Positions 22,997-30,571 of a stretch of 56,497 nt of DNA are shown in pieces. Under the pieces are notes generated by a model. That model searched no databases and was not told where the DNA came from. It saw only the letters and a list, made by a program, of their open reading frames with translations. Source of the stretch: an uncultured Clostridia bacterium (lineage in GTDB: Bacteria; Bacillota; Clostridia; Oscillospirales; Oscillospiraceae); NCBI GenBank assembly GCA_946412355.1, contig CAMKGX010000007.1, positions 1 through 56,497 of the forward strand, given 5' to 3'. A program made the translations under genes and the position numbers. Position 1 is the stretch's first letter; every line of letters starts with the position of its first letter.

Positions 22997-24979
22997 ATGC
23001 GAGGAACGGAATTTTTGCCCGTCAGCCGGGAGGATATGGCCCGGCGGGACTGGTACTACTATGATTTTCTGGTGGTCACCGCCGACGCCTACATCGACCA
23101 CCCCAGCTTCGGCACCACCCTCATCGCCCGCACCCTGGAGGCGGAGGGGTACCGCGTGGCCATCCTGGCCCAGCCCGACTGGCACGACTGCGAAGCCTTC
23201 CGGGCCATGGGCAAGCCCCGGTACGGCGTGCTCATCGGTGGCGGCAACCTGGACTCCATGGTGGCCCATTACACCGTGGCCAAGCGCCGCCGCACCACGG
23301 ATCTGTACAGCCCCGGCGGCAAAATGGGCCTGCGCCCCGACCGGGCCACCATCGTCTATGCCAACCGGGCCCGTGAGGCCTTCCCCGACACCCCCATCGT
23401 CATCGGCGGCCTGGAGGCCAGCCTCCGCCGCTTCGCCCATTACGACTACTGGGACGACAAGGTGCGCCGCAGCATCCTGTTCGACGCCCCGGCGGATCTG
23501 CTGGTGTACGGCATGGGGGAGAGCGCCACAAGGGAGATCGCCCGGCGCCTGGCGAAAAAGACCCCCGTGAACGAAATTACCGACGTCCCCGGCACGGCCT
23601 ACATCGCCCAGGATGACAGCGGCTGTATCTTCCACCGGGTGGAATGTCCCTCCTATGAGGCGGTGTGCCAGGATAAGGAAGCCTACGCCCGGGCCACCAA
23701 AATCCAGTACGACGAGCACGACCCCATCCGGGGCAAGGCCATTTTGCAGCCCTGCCAGGGCCGTCTGCTGGTGGTGAATCCCCCGGCCCGCCCTCTGAGC
23801 CGGGAGGCCCTGGACGCTCTCTACGACCTGCCCTACGTCCGGGAGGTCCACCCTATGTACACCGAACCCGTCCCCGCCATCGAGGAGGTCCGCTTTTCCA
23901 TCACCCACAACCGTGGCTGCTTCGGCGGCTGCAACTTCTGCGCCCTGGCCTTCCATCAGGGCCGCATGGTCACCTCCCGCTCCATCGCATCCGTCCTCCG
24001 GGAGGCGGAGGAGCTGACCCATGACCCCCAGTTCAAGGGCTATATCCACGACGTGGGCGGCCCCAGCGCCAACTTCCGCCACCCCTCCTGCGCCAAGCAG
24101 AAGAAGTGCGGCATGTGCGCCCACCGCTCCTGCCTGGCCCCGGAGCCCTGCCCTAACCTGGACGCCGACCACAGCGAGTACACCGAGCTGCTGCGCCGTA
24201 TGCGCGCCCTTCCCGGCGTGAAAAAGGTGTTCGTTCGCAGCGGCGTGCGGTACGATTACCTGCTGCAGGATAAGAATAAAGAATTCTTCTCCGAGCTGGT
24301 GAAATACCACATCTCCGGCCAGCTAAAGGTGGCCCCGGAGCACTGCGTCTCCTCGGTGCTGGACTACATGGGCAAGCCCCATTTCGACGTGTTTTTGAAG
24401 TTCTGGCGCCAGTACCAGAAGATGAACGAGTCGGACGCCAAGGAGCAGTATCTGGTGCCCTACCTCATGTCCTCCCACCCCGGCTGCACCTTGCAGGACG
24501 CCGTGGAGCTGGCGGTGTTCATAAAGCGCACCGGCCACATTCCCGAGCAGGTCCAGGATTTCTACCCCACCCCCGGCACGGTGTCCACCTGCATGTACTA
24601 TACCGGCCTTGACCCCCGCACCATGGCGCCGGTCTATGTGGCCCGGGACCCCCACCAGAAGGCGCTGCAGCGTGCCCTCCTCCAGTGGGGCCGCAAGGAA
24701 AAGCGCGCTCTCGTCATCGAAGCCCTGGAGCAGGCGGAGCGCACGGACCTCATCGGCTTCGGCCCGGAGTGCCTGGTCCGCCCGGTGAAAGGGGAGAAGT
24801 ACTTCCCGGAAAAGGGGGCGGTAAAGGCCGCCGCCAAGACCCCCAAAAAGGACGGCCGGGGCCCCAAGCCGGAGGGCACCGTCCACCGTGGCCGCCCCAA
24901 AAACGGCGCCAAGGGCAAAATGTCCCCCAAGAAAAAGGCGGATTTCGCCCGCCAGCGGGCCAAAAAGGCCGCCAAGTAG
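22997..24979 (+). CDS. ygiQ: YgiQ-family radical SAM protein
   Basis: This is a 660-aa cytosolic protein. The N-terminal part resembles a cobalamin-binding-like fold without the cofactor histidine (FLVVTADAYIDHPSFG, IGGLEASLRRFAHYDYWD). The radical SAM domain has the cluster motif CFGGCNFC near residue 312, the spacing CxxxCxxC for one [4Fe-4S] cluster that cleaves S-adenosylmethionine. A second Cys-rich stretch (CAKQKKCGMCAHRSC) may bind another cluster. It ends in a Lys/Arg/Pro-rich tail. YgiQ is widespread and its reaction is not established. AAAGGAG precedes the ATG. The gene runs to a strong terminator. Confidence 0.93.
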   Translation: MRGTEFLPVSREDMARRDWYYYDFLVVTADAYIDHPSFGTTLIARTLEAEGYRVAILAQPDWHDCEAFRAMGKPRYGVLIGGGNLDSMVAHYTVAKRRRTTDLYSPGGKMGLRPDRATIVYANRAREAFPDTPIVIGGLEASLRRFAHYDYWDDKVRRSILFDAPADLLVYGMGESATREIARRLAKKTPVNEITDVPGTAYIAQDDSGCIFHRVECPSYEAVCQDKEAYARATKIQYDEHDPIRGKAILQPCQGRLLVVNPPARPLSREALDALYDLPYVREVHPMYTEPVPAIEEVRFSITHNRGCFGGCNFCALAFHQGRMVTSRSIASVLREAEELTHDPQFKGYIHDVGGPSANFRHPSCAKQKKCGMCAHRSCLAPEPCPNLDADHSEYTELLRRMRALPGVKKVFVRSGVRYDYLLQDKNKEFFSELVKYHISGQLKVAPEHCVSSVLDYMGKPHFDVFLKFWRQYQKMNESDAKEQYLVPYLMSSHPGCTLQDAVELAVFIKRTGHIPEQVQDFYPTPGTVSTCMYYTGLDPRTMAPVYVARDPHQKALQRALLQWGRKEKRALVIEALEQAERTDLIGFGPECLVRPVKGEKYFPEKGAVKAAAKTPKKDGRGPKPEGTVHRGRPKNGAKGKMSPKKKADFARQRAKKAAK

Positions 24980-24990
24980 CGTGTCATTTC

Positions 24991-25031
24991 GCCGCCGCTC
25001 TCCGAAATACGGAGGGCGGCGCCATTTTTTC
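24991..25031 (+). terminator. Terminator of the ygiQ operon
   Basis: GCCGCCGCTCTCCG pairs with CGGAGGGCGGCG around an AAATA loop, with one bulge; six Ts follow a few bases later. Confidence 0.75.
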
Positions 25032-25089
25032 GCCTGCGCGGTTGCTTTTGGCAAACTTATCTGGTAAAATACTGTGCTTGACGAGAACT

Positions 25090-25132
25090 GTTGCAAATGC
25101 AACCGATATTTTCCGGCAAAAAGTGGTATACT
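25090..25132 (+). promoter_or_regulatory. Promoter region of the suf-like pair with a small palindrome
   Basis: GTTGC-AAAT-GCAAC (25090-25103) lies just upstream of an extended -10 TGGTATACT (TATACT at 25127-25132). A convincing -35 hexamer is lacking, which fits activator use or a weak promoter; this is inference. Confidence 0.4.
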
Positions 25133-25166
25133 TTAGCCGAAAAAACCGCAAAGGAGGCGGCGCCCC

Positions 25167-25907
25167 ATGCTGGAGCTGCAAAACATTTCCTACCGCGTCT
25201 CCACCCCCGAGGGGGAGACGGATATTTTGAAAGACGTGAGCCTTACCGTGCCCGACGGCAAGCTGGTGGTGTTCACCGGCCCCAACGGCGGCGGCAAGAC
25301 CACCTTGGCCAAAATCATCATGGGCCTGGCCACCCCCACCGCCGGCCGAGTCATCTGGAACGGCGAGGACGTCACCGACCTGGACATCACGGAGCGGGCC
25401 CGCCGGGGCATCAGCTACGGCTTCCAGCAGCCGCCCCGGTTCAAGGGCATCACCGTCCACGACCTGCTGCTGCTGGCGGCAGGGGAGGAGAAGCTCAGCA
25501 AGGACCGCTGCTGCCAGTATCTCACCCGTGTGGGCCTGTGCGCCAACGACTATCTGGACCGGGAGGTGGACGCCTCTCTCTCCGGCGGCGAGGTGAAGCG
25601 CATCGAGATCGCCACCATCCTGGCCCGCAACGCCCAGCTGATGATTTTCGACGAGCCCGAGGCCGGCATCGACCTGTGGAGCTTCGCCCGTCTCACCGAG
25701 ACCTTCGAGCAGATTCACGCCAAGCATGCGTCCACTATGATTATCATCTCCCACCAGGAGCGCATCATCCGCCTGGCGGACGAGATCGCCGTGGTAGCCG
25801 GCGGGCAGATTGCCCACCGTGGCACCACCGATGAGGTGTTCCCCATGATTCTGGCGGACACCCTGGGCGGCTGCCCCGTCATTGAGCGAAAGGAGGTCAC
25901 ATTATGA
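25167..25907 (+). CDS. sufC: SufC-like ABC ATPase of a minimal Suf (SMS-type) Fe-S system
   Basis: The 246-aa soluble ATPase has Walker A GPNGGGKTT (residues 39-47), Q-loop YGFQQPPRFKG, signature SLSGGEVKR, Walker B LMIFDEPEAGID and switch His in IIISHQE. The EAGID and SGGEVKR forms are typical of SufC, which drives the SufB/D scaffold that builds Fe-S clusters rather than a membrane transporter. The downstream SufB/D-like gene overlaps it by 4 bp (ATGA), so the two are translationally coupled. No sufS, sufU or second scaffold gene is nearby, matching the two-gene SMS layout described for many anaerobes. Confidence 0.92.
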   Translation: MLELQNISYRVSTPEGETDILKDVSLTVPDGKLVVFTGPNGGGKTTLAKIIMGLATPTAGRVIWNGEDVTDLDITERARRGISYGFQQPPRFKGITVHDLLLLAAGEEKLSKDRCCQYLTRVGLCANDYLDREVDASLSGGEVKRIEIATILARNAQLMIFDEPEAGIDLWSFARLTETFEQIHAKHASTMIIISHQERIIRLADEIAVVAGGQIAHRGTTDEVFPMILADTLGGCPVIERKEVTL

Positions 25908-26836
25908 TTACCGAGATCGACCGGGACCTTCTGGAGAAGATCGCCGACCTGACGGGCCAGCCCGTAGGCGCCATCAACATCCGCAAGGACGGTGGCTGCG
26001 AGGTGCGCCAGTCCACGGAGCATATCAAGATCGAGCCCCAGACGGAGGAGGGCCGCCAGGGCATCGTCATCCGCATCCTCCCCGGCACCCGGGGCGAGAC
26101 GTGCCACATCCCCGTCATCATCAGCAAGTCCGGCCACAGCGAGCTGGTGTATAACGATTTCTATGTGGGCGACGACTGCGACGTGGAGATCGTGGCCGGC
26201 TGCGGCATCCACAACTCCGGCTGCAACGAGAGCCGCCATGACGGCGTCCACACCTTCTACATCGGCAAAAACAGCCGCGTCCGCTACGCCGAGAAGCACT
26301 ACGGCGAGAACGACCCCGGCCAGACCGGCGCCAACATTATGAACCCCAAAACCGTGGTCTATCTGGGCCAGGGCAGCACCATGCAGATGGACACCGTCCA
26401 GATCCGGGGCATCGATTCCACCCATCGTACCACCCAGTTCGTCTGCGAGGCGGGCAGCGAGGTGGTGGTCACCGAGCGCCTGCTGACCCACGGCAGGCAG
26501 TTGGCCGAGAGCGATATGGAGATTCAGCTCAACGGCGACGACGCCAAGGGCCGGGTCATCTCCCGCTCCGTGGCCCAGGACGACAGCCACCAGATTTTCC
26601 GCCCCGTGGTGGTGGGCAACGCCGCCTGCTTCGGCCACGTCCAGTGCGACAGCATCATCATGGGCCACGCCTGCGTGGAGTCCGTCCCCGCCATCACCGC
26701 CAACTCCACCGAGGCCCAGCTCATCCACGAGGCCGCCATCGGCAAAATCGCCGGCGACCAGCTTTTGAAGCTGGAGACCCTGGGCCTCACCGCCGAGGAG
26801 GCGGAGGACACCATCCTCAAAGGCTTCCTGGCGTGA
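25904..26836 (+). CDS. SufB/SufD-family scaffold of a minimal Suf (SMS-type) system
   Basis: This 310-aa protein forms the predicted partner of the SufC-like ATPase. The central part is the right-handed beta-helix of SufB/D proteins: repeated short strands such as SELVYNDFYVGDDCDVEIVAG, SRVRYAEKHYGEN, STMQMDTVQIRGIDS and GRVISRSVAQDDSHQIFRP. The C-terminal segment AITANSTEAQLIHEAAIGKI plus LGLTAEEAEDTILKGFL is the SufC-binding helix-strand region. It is shorter than SufB (about 470 aa) because the N-terminal domain is nearly absent. Whether it nucleates clusters itself is inferred from the lack of another scaffold. Element copy 2 follows its terminator. Confidence 0.88.
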   Translation: MITEIDRDLLEKIADLTGQPVGAINIRKDGGCEVRQSTEHIKIEPQTEEGRQGIVIRILPGTRGETCHIPVIISKSGHSELVYNDFYVGDDCDVEIVAGCGIHNSGCNESRHDGVHTFYIGKNSRVRYAEKHYGENDPGQTGANIMNPKTVVYLGQGSTMQMDTVQIRGIDSTHRTTQFVCEAGSEVVVTERLLTHGRQLAESDMEIQLNGDDAKGRVISRSVAQDDSHQIFRPVVVGNAACFGHVQCDSIIMGHACVESVPAITANSTEAQLIHEAAIGKIAGDQLLKLETLGLTAEEAEDTILKGFLA

Positions 26837-26845
26837 TCTCTCCAT

Positions 26846-26869
26846 AAAAAGGCCGCCCTCCAGCGGCCT
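26846..26869 (+). terminator. Terminator hairpin preceding element copy 2
   Basis: AGGCCGC/GCGGCCT stem after an A-tract; the T-tail is absent because element copy 2 begins at once. Confidence 0.55.
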
Positions 26870-27070
26870 CAGATTGTCAAAAAAGCATCGCAGATTTCGC
26901 GCCCGCAGGCGCGAACCATTGAAATCCGAAAAAAGTGACGACATGCGCGTCACTTTTTTCACTTCTCAGGCTACGAAGTGTGCGAATAGTGCGCCGGAGG
27001 CGTACTATTCGTGCGCGTAGTAGACTGCAATCCCATTGTCAAAAAACGGCAGAGCCGTTTTTTGACAGGC
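26870..27070 (+). repeat. Terminator-associated structured element, copy 2
   Basis: This 201-bp copy runs CAGATTGTC...GACAGGC with the same four hairpins as the other copies. It follows the sufC-sufB transcript terminator with the shared polarity, and is followed by a second hairpin (GCCGCC/GGCGGC then CTTTT, 27075-27093). The third stem has a G-U wobble (CGAATAGTGCGCC against GGCGTACTATTCG) where copies 1 and 4 have G-C; read on the other strand it would be an A-C mismatch. Confidence 0.87.
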
Positions 27071-27074
27071 GCAA

Positions 27075-27093
27075 GCCGCCGGCGGCCTTTTCC
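27075..27093 (+). terminator. Second terminator hairpin after element copy 2
   Basis: GCCGCC/GGCGGC palindrome followed by CTTTT; a compact version of the hairpin at 26846. Confidence 0.5.
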
Positions 27094-27111
27094 TTTTATC
27101 TCCGCCGCCCC

Positions 27112-27140
27112 TTGCCATCCGCTCCCCGCTGCGCTATACT
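27112..27140 (+). promoter_or_regulatory. Promoter of the 171-aa membrane-anchored protein gene
   Basis: TTGCCA (27112-27117), a 17-bp spacer and TATACT (27135-27140). Confidence 0.65.
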
Positions 27141-27173
27141 ATTATAAAATCAACCACCAAAGGAGGCGCCGCC

Positions 27174-27689
27174 ATGGCAGAGAAACGACACATTCCCCGG
27201 GACTGGCTGCTGCGGGGCGCCATTGCGCTGGTGGTTGTGGCCTTCATCCTGGCTCTGACGCCTATCGTCCTCTCCGTCCACCTGAACCGCCGCTATGAGG
27301 TCTTTGGCCGCGACCTGGCGGAGAGCGTGGCCTACGGCCAGGATAACGACACCACATACGTCCAAGGCCGGGGCCTTGACCGCCCCGTCACCGATGCCCA
27401 GTCGGGCATGATGCTGTTCTACATCATGCGGGCCGGCCTGGGCCGCCCCACCCGCCACGCCCCCGACGAGGAGGGGGTGCTGGTCACCTTCGGCGACGGC
27501 AGCTCCCTGTGGATGTGTCCCACCGCCATCACCCGCCATAACCGCCTCAGCGACGTGGGCACCTACTTCCGCTACACCGGCTCCGACGGCAAAGTCTACG
27601 CCTACGACACCGACCGCCTATGGCTGCGCACGGTGCTGTGGGGCCTGGGGGAGCCCTTCAGCGACAATCCCTCCGGCGCCAATCCGTAG
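27174..27689 (+). CDS. Hypothetical membrane-anchored protein
   Basis: This 171-aa protein has one N-terminal membrane helix (WLLRGAIALVVVAFILALTPIVLSV, about residues 11-35) and an extracytoplasmic domain of about 135 residues containing DAQSGMMLFYIMRAGLG, VLVTFGDGSSLWMCPTAI and VGTYFRYTGSDGKVYAYDTDRLW. The last segments suggest a small beta-sheet domain. I do not recognise the family. AAAGGAGG precedes the ATG, and a terminator follows at 27705. It is monocistronic, convergent with the Lys/Ala-rich gene. Confidence 0.75.
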   Translation: MAEKRHIPRDWLLRGAIALVVVAFILALTPIVLSVHLNRRYEVFGRDLAESVAYGQDNDTTYVQGRGLDRPVTDAQSGMMLFYIMRAGLGRPTRHAPDEEGVLVTFGDGSSLWMCPTAITRHNRLSDVGTYFRYTGSDGKVYAYDTDRLWLRTVLWGLGEPFSDNPSGANP

Positions 27690-27704
27690 AAATACCCATA
27701 AAAA

Positions 27705-27737
27705 AATACCCGGCCTGTACGAAACAGGTCGGGTATT
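27705..27737. terminator. Bidirectional terminator
   Basis: AATACCCGGCCTGT pairs with ACAGGTCGGGTATT (one G-T pair); A- and T-rich flanks, between convergent genes. Confidence 0.8.
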
Positions 27738-27754
27738 CTTATGCCAATGGATTC

Positions 27755-28261
27755 TTACAGCTCCACCTTGCCGGTGAACTCGTCGTTCACCACGTAGTAG
27801 GCGGCGTGATCCTCGGGCTTCACGTACACGGTCATGGACTTGACGGCGGTGCGCTTGTGTTCGGCCTTGAAGGCGTCCAGTGCCTTGGTCTCCACGTCGG
27901 CCACGCTGTACTCCATGCCGGCGAACTGCACCAGGGTGTTCACCTTGGCCACCTTGGCCTCGGCGGTCTTCACCGCCTTCTTGGCCTTGGTCTCCACGGC
28001 CTTCGCGTCCTTCTTCACCTTGGTCTCGGCGGCCTTCACGGCCTTCTTGGCCTTGGTCTCGGCGGCCTTGGCCTCCTTCTTCACCTTCTCGCCGGCGGCC
28101 TTCACGTCCTTCTTCACGTCGGCCTTGACGGTTGCCTCGGCGGTCTTCACGGCATCGGCGGCCTTGGCCACCTCTTCCTTGGTCTCCAGCACGGCTACCT
28201 GGGCAGCCACCTTGGCCTCCTGGGCCACTTTGACGGCCTCGGCCTTCTTATCCTTGCTCAT
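27755..28261 (-). CDS. Lys/Ala-rich repetitive protein with C-terminal DUF6465-like domain
   Basis: The 168-aa protein has two parts. Residues 1-105 are almost entirely Ala, Lys, Val, Glu and Thr in helical repeats of the type KKAVKAAETKVKKDA and ETKAKKAVKTAEAKV, resembling the basic tails of histone H1-like bacterial proteins. Residues 107-168 form a small conserved domain (VQFAGMEYSVADVETKALDAF...SMTVYVKPEDHAAYYVVNDEFTGKVEL) of unknown function found in Clostridia. DNA or polyphosphate binding by the basic part is an inference from composition. GGAGG precedes the ATG at 28261. It is a single gene divergent from ychF. Confidence 0.8.
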   Translation of the reverse strand: MSKDKKAEAVKVAQEAKVAAQVAVLETKEEVAKAADAVKTAEATVKADVKKDVKAAGEKVKKEAKAAETKAKKAVKAAETKVKKDAKAVETKAKKAVKTAEAKVAKVNTLVQFAGMEYSVADVETKALDAFKAEHKRTAVKSMTVYVKPEDHAAYYVVNDEFTGKVEL

Positions 28262-28407
28262 TGTGTATTACCTCCAATAGGATGATTTTTTACTTGCCTG
28301 CGTCGCTATGGCGGCGCAACAAGGCTTATTATACCCCTTTTTTCCGTAAATGCAAGTTTTTCCCACAGGGCGGCAAAAAGTCCTCTTTTTCGCGCCCTTT
28401 CCGCCAC

Positions 28408-28436
28408 TTGCGCGCCGGGCCAAATCATGGTACAAT
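28408..28436 (+). promoter_or_regulatory. Promoter of ychF
   Basis: TTGCGC (28408-28413), a 17-bp spacer and TACAAT (28431-28436). Confidence 0.6.
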
Positions 28437-28471
28437 ATCCGTTCAGAGAAAATAAAAGGAGGCCATTCCTT

Positions 28472-29584
28472 ATGAAATTAGGTATCGTCGGCCTGCCCAA
28501 CGTGGGCAAGTCCACCCTGTTCAACGCCATCACCTCTGCCGGCGCCGAGAGCGCCAACTATCCCTTCTGCACCATCGAGCCCAACGTGGGCGTGGTGGCG
28601 GTGCCGGATGCGCGGCTGGACAAGCTGGCGGAGATGTATGAGCCGGACAAAAAGACCCCCGCCGTCATCGAGTTCGTGGACATCGCCGGTCTGGTAAAGG
28701 GCGCCAGCCAGGGCGCCGGCCTGGGCAACAAGTTCCTGGAGAACATCCGCCGCACCGACGCCATCGTCCACGTGGTCCGCTGCTTCGACGATGAGAACAT
28801 CATGCACGTGGTGGCCGACGCCTCCCAGAACGTGCCCGTGGACCCCCTGGGGGACATTGAGACCATCGACCTGGAGCTGGTGATGGCCGACCTGGAGCTG
28901 GTGAACCGCCGTGTGGACAAGGCTGCCAAGGCCGCCAAGGGCGACAAGAAGTTCCTCCACGAGGCGGAGCTGTTCAAGGCCCTGGCGGCCCATCTGGACA
29001 GCGGCAAGTCCGCCCGCACCTTCGAATGCGACAAGGACGACGCCGCCCTGCTGGCCACCGCCGACCTTTTGAGCCTCAAGCCCATCATCTTCGCCGCCAA
29101 CATGGATGAGGACGGCTTCGCCCACTATGAGGATAACCCCTATTTCCAGCAGGTCCAGACCCTGGCCCGGCAGGAGGGCGCCCAGGTGCTGCCCATCTGC
29201 GCCAAGCTGGAGCAGGACATCGCCGAGCTGGACGACCCCGAGGAGCGGGCCATGTTCCTGGCGGACATGGGCATTGAAGCCTCCGGCCTTGACCGGCTCA
29301 TCCAGTGCTCCTATGAGCTGCTGGGCCTCATCTCCTTCCTGACCTACGGCAAGGACGAGTGCCGTGCCTGGACCATCCGCAAGGGCACCAAGGCCCCCCA
29401 GGCCGCCGGCAAGATCCACAGCGACATTGAGCGGGGCTTCATCCGGGCCGAGACCATCAACTTCGACGAGATGATCGCCTGCGGCAGCGTGGCCGCCGCC
29501 AAGGAAAAGGGCCTCCTGCGGTCCGAGGGCAAGGACTACGTGGTGAAGGACGGCGACATGATTTATTTCCGCTTCAACGTGTAA
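28472..29584 (+). CDS. ychF: Redox-regulated ATPase/GTPase YchF (OLA1 family)
   Basis: This 370-aa Obg-family P-loop protein has G1 GLPNVGKST (residues 7-15), G3 DIAGLVKGAS and the G4 region FAANMDEDG, where YchF carries NMDE-type sequence in place of NKxD and so prefers ATP. A coiled-coil insertion and a C-terminal TGS-like domain follow (RAWTIRKGTKAPQAAGKIHSDIERGFIRAE). It associates with ribosomes and is implicated in stress responses. Length and motifs are standard. AAAGGAGG precedes the ATG at 28472; the upstream frame overlaps the promoter. A phosphatase gene starts 5 bp after its stop. Confidence 0.97.
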   Translation: MKLGIVGLPNVGKSTLFNAITSAGAESANYPFCTIEPNVGVVAVPDARLDKLAEMYEPDKKTPAVIEFVDIAGLVKGASQGAGLGNKFLENIRRTDAIVHVVRCFDDENIMHVVADASQNVPVDPLGDIETIDLELVMADLELVNRRVDKAAKAAKGDKKFLHEAELFKALAAHLDSGKSARTFECDKDDAALLATADLLSLKPIIFAANMDEDGFAHYEDNPYFQQVQTLARQEGAQVLPICAKLEQDIAELDDPEERAMFLADMGIEASGLDRLIQCSYELLGLISFLTYGKDECRAWTIRKGTKAPQAAGKIHSDIERGFIRAETINFDEMIACGSVAAAKEKGLLRSEGKDYVVKDGDMIYFRFNV

Positions 29585-29588
29585 GCCT

Positions 29589-30221
29589 ATGTATCAGACG
29601 TATTTGTTCGATATGGACGGCACCGTGCTGGACACCGCCGGCGACCTGTGCGACGCGGTGAACCACACCCTCCGGGCCTACGGCTATCCGCCCCGGACAC
29701 AGCAGCAGATCATCGACGCCACCGGCAACGGTGCCGCCCGGCTCATGGCCGCCAGCCTGCCGGAAGGGGAGGCCACGGCGGATTTTGAAAAGATCCTGGC
29801 CGATTATAAGGCCTATTACCAGGCCCACAACTGCGTCCGCACCGCCCCCTATCCCGGCATCCCGGAATTGCTCTCGGCGCTGCAGCGCCGGGGAGCCAAG
29901 GTGGCCATCGTCAGCAATAAGCCCCACGGCGCCGCCGCGGCGCTGGGACAGCGGTTCTTCCCCGGCGTCCCCGTGTGGGGCGAGTCGGCGGAAAGAGCCC
30001 GCAAGCCCGCCCCCGACATGGTGCGCCACGCTCTGGCGGCGCTGGACGCCGACGCTGCCACCGCCGTCTATGTAGGCGACAGCGAGGTGGACGTGGCCAC
30101 CGCTCAAAACGCCGGCCTGCCCCTCATCGCCGTCACCTGGGGCTTCCGCTCCGCCGACGCCCTGCGGCAGTGCGGCGCCGCCCAAATCGCCGCCACGGCC
30201 GAGGATATTTTGACCTTTTAA
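29589..30221 (+). CDS. gph: Phosphoglycolate phosphatase-like HAD hydrolase
   Basis: This 210-aa protein has HAD motif I FDMDGTVLDTAGDL (nucleophile Asp8), motif II AIVSNKPHG, motif III Lys in ARKPAPDMV and motif IV VYVGDSEVDVATAQNAG. The DTAGDL sequence and C1 helical cap match the Gph/PGP branch, which dephosphorylates 2-phosphoglycolate formed during DNA-end repair or by rubisco; other small phosphates are possible. The start lies 5 bp after the ychF stop without a clear Shine-Dalgarno, so translation is probably coupled to ychF. The symbol is tentative. Confidence 0.85.
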   Translation: MYQTYLFDMDGTVLDTAGDLCDAVNHTLRAYGYPPRTQQQIIDATGNGAARLMAASLPEGEATADFEKILADYKAYYQAHNCVRTAPYPGIPELLSALQRRGAKVAIVSNKPHGAAAALGQRFFPGVPVWGESAERARKPAPDMVRHALAALDADAATAVYVGDSEVDVATAQNAGLPLIAVTWGFRSADALRQCGAAQIAATAEDILTF

Positions 30222-30255
30222 GGGCAAAATTGGCCCCGTTTCCCCATTTTCCGCC

Positions 30256-30283
30256 TTGACAAACGGCAAATGGGCGATATAAT
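30256..30283 (+). promoter_or_regulatory. Promoter of the thrS T-box transcript
   Basis: Both hexamers are consensus: TTGACA (30256-30261), a 16-bp spacer and TATAAT (30278-30283). Confidence 0.8.
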
Positions 30284-30289
30284 AAGACG

Positions 30290-30540
30290 TGATTTGAAAA
30301 TGCGACGACGGAGAAGAGATCCGGCAGACCCCACCATGCAGAGAGAGGCGCCCTTTGGCTGCAAGCGCCTCGCGGTGGCGGCGCCGGGTCGGTACCACTC
30401 CACCAGCGGCCCGCGACGAGCGGGACGGGCGCTCCCGTTACAGGGCTCACGAGCGATGGCGTCAACCGCCATAAGCAGGGTGGAACCGTGGAATACCTTC
30501 GTATCCCACCCCTGACACATTATCAGGGGTGGGATTTTTA
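30290..30540 (+). ncRNA. T-box riboswitch leader (Thr)
   Basis: The leader has Stem I closed by GGAG/CTCC with a specifier loop containing ACC (30394-30396, a Thr codon), the conserved T-box sequence GGGTGGAACCGTGG (30478-30491), and a terminator hairpin whose 5' arm (CCCACCCC) can instead pair with the T-box to form the antiterminator. Uncharged tRNA-Thr should stabilise the antiterminator and permit thrS expression. The specifier assignment comes from its place in the loop and agrees with the downstream gene. Confidence 0.93.
30504..30539 (+). terminator. T-box-controlled terminator of thrS
   Basis: 12-bp stem (TCCCACCCCTGA and complement) with a 7-nt loop, then TTTTT. Confidence 0.9.
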
Positions 30541-30571
30541 TGCCCATCCCAATCTGAAAGGAGATACCCCT

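Noticed and set aside
22082-24310. 742-codon minus-strand ORF opposite the OMPDC-like gene and ygiQ
   Set aside because: Antisense shadow with low-complexity composition; the plus-strand genes carry recognisable family motifs.
26870-27070. Group II intron or insertion sequence as the identity of the four-copy element
   Set aside because: At about 200 bp it has no reverse transcriptase or transposase ORF and no recognisable domain V/VI; only the terminator-linked location is intron-like.
27011-27298. ORF starting inside element copy 2, with a similar start reading out of copy 1 on the other strand
   Set aside because: The shared residues simply reflect the repeated DNA; the frame runs into unrelated sequence in each copy, has no ribosome-binding site and differs in length, so the element is not coding.
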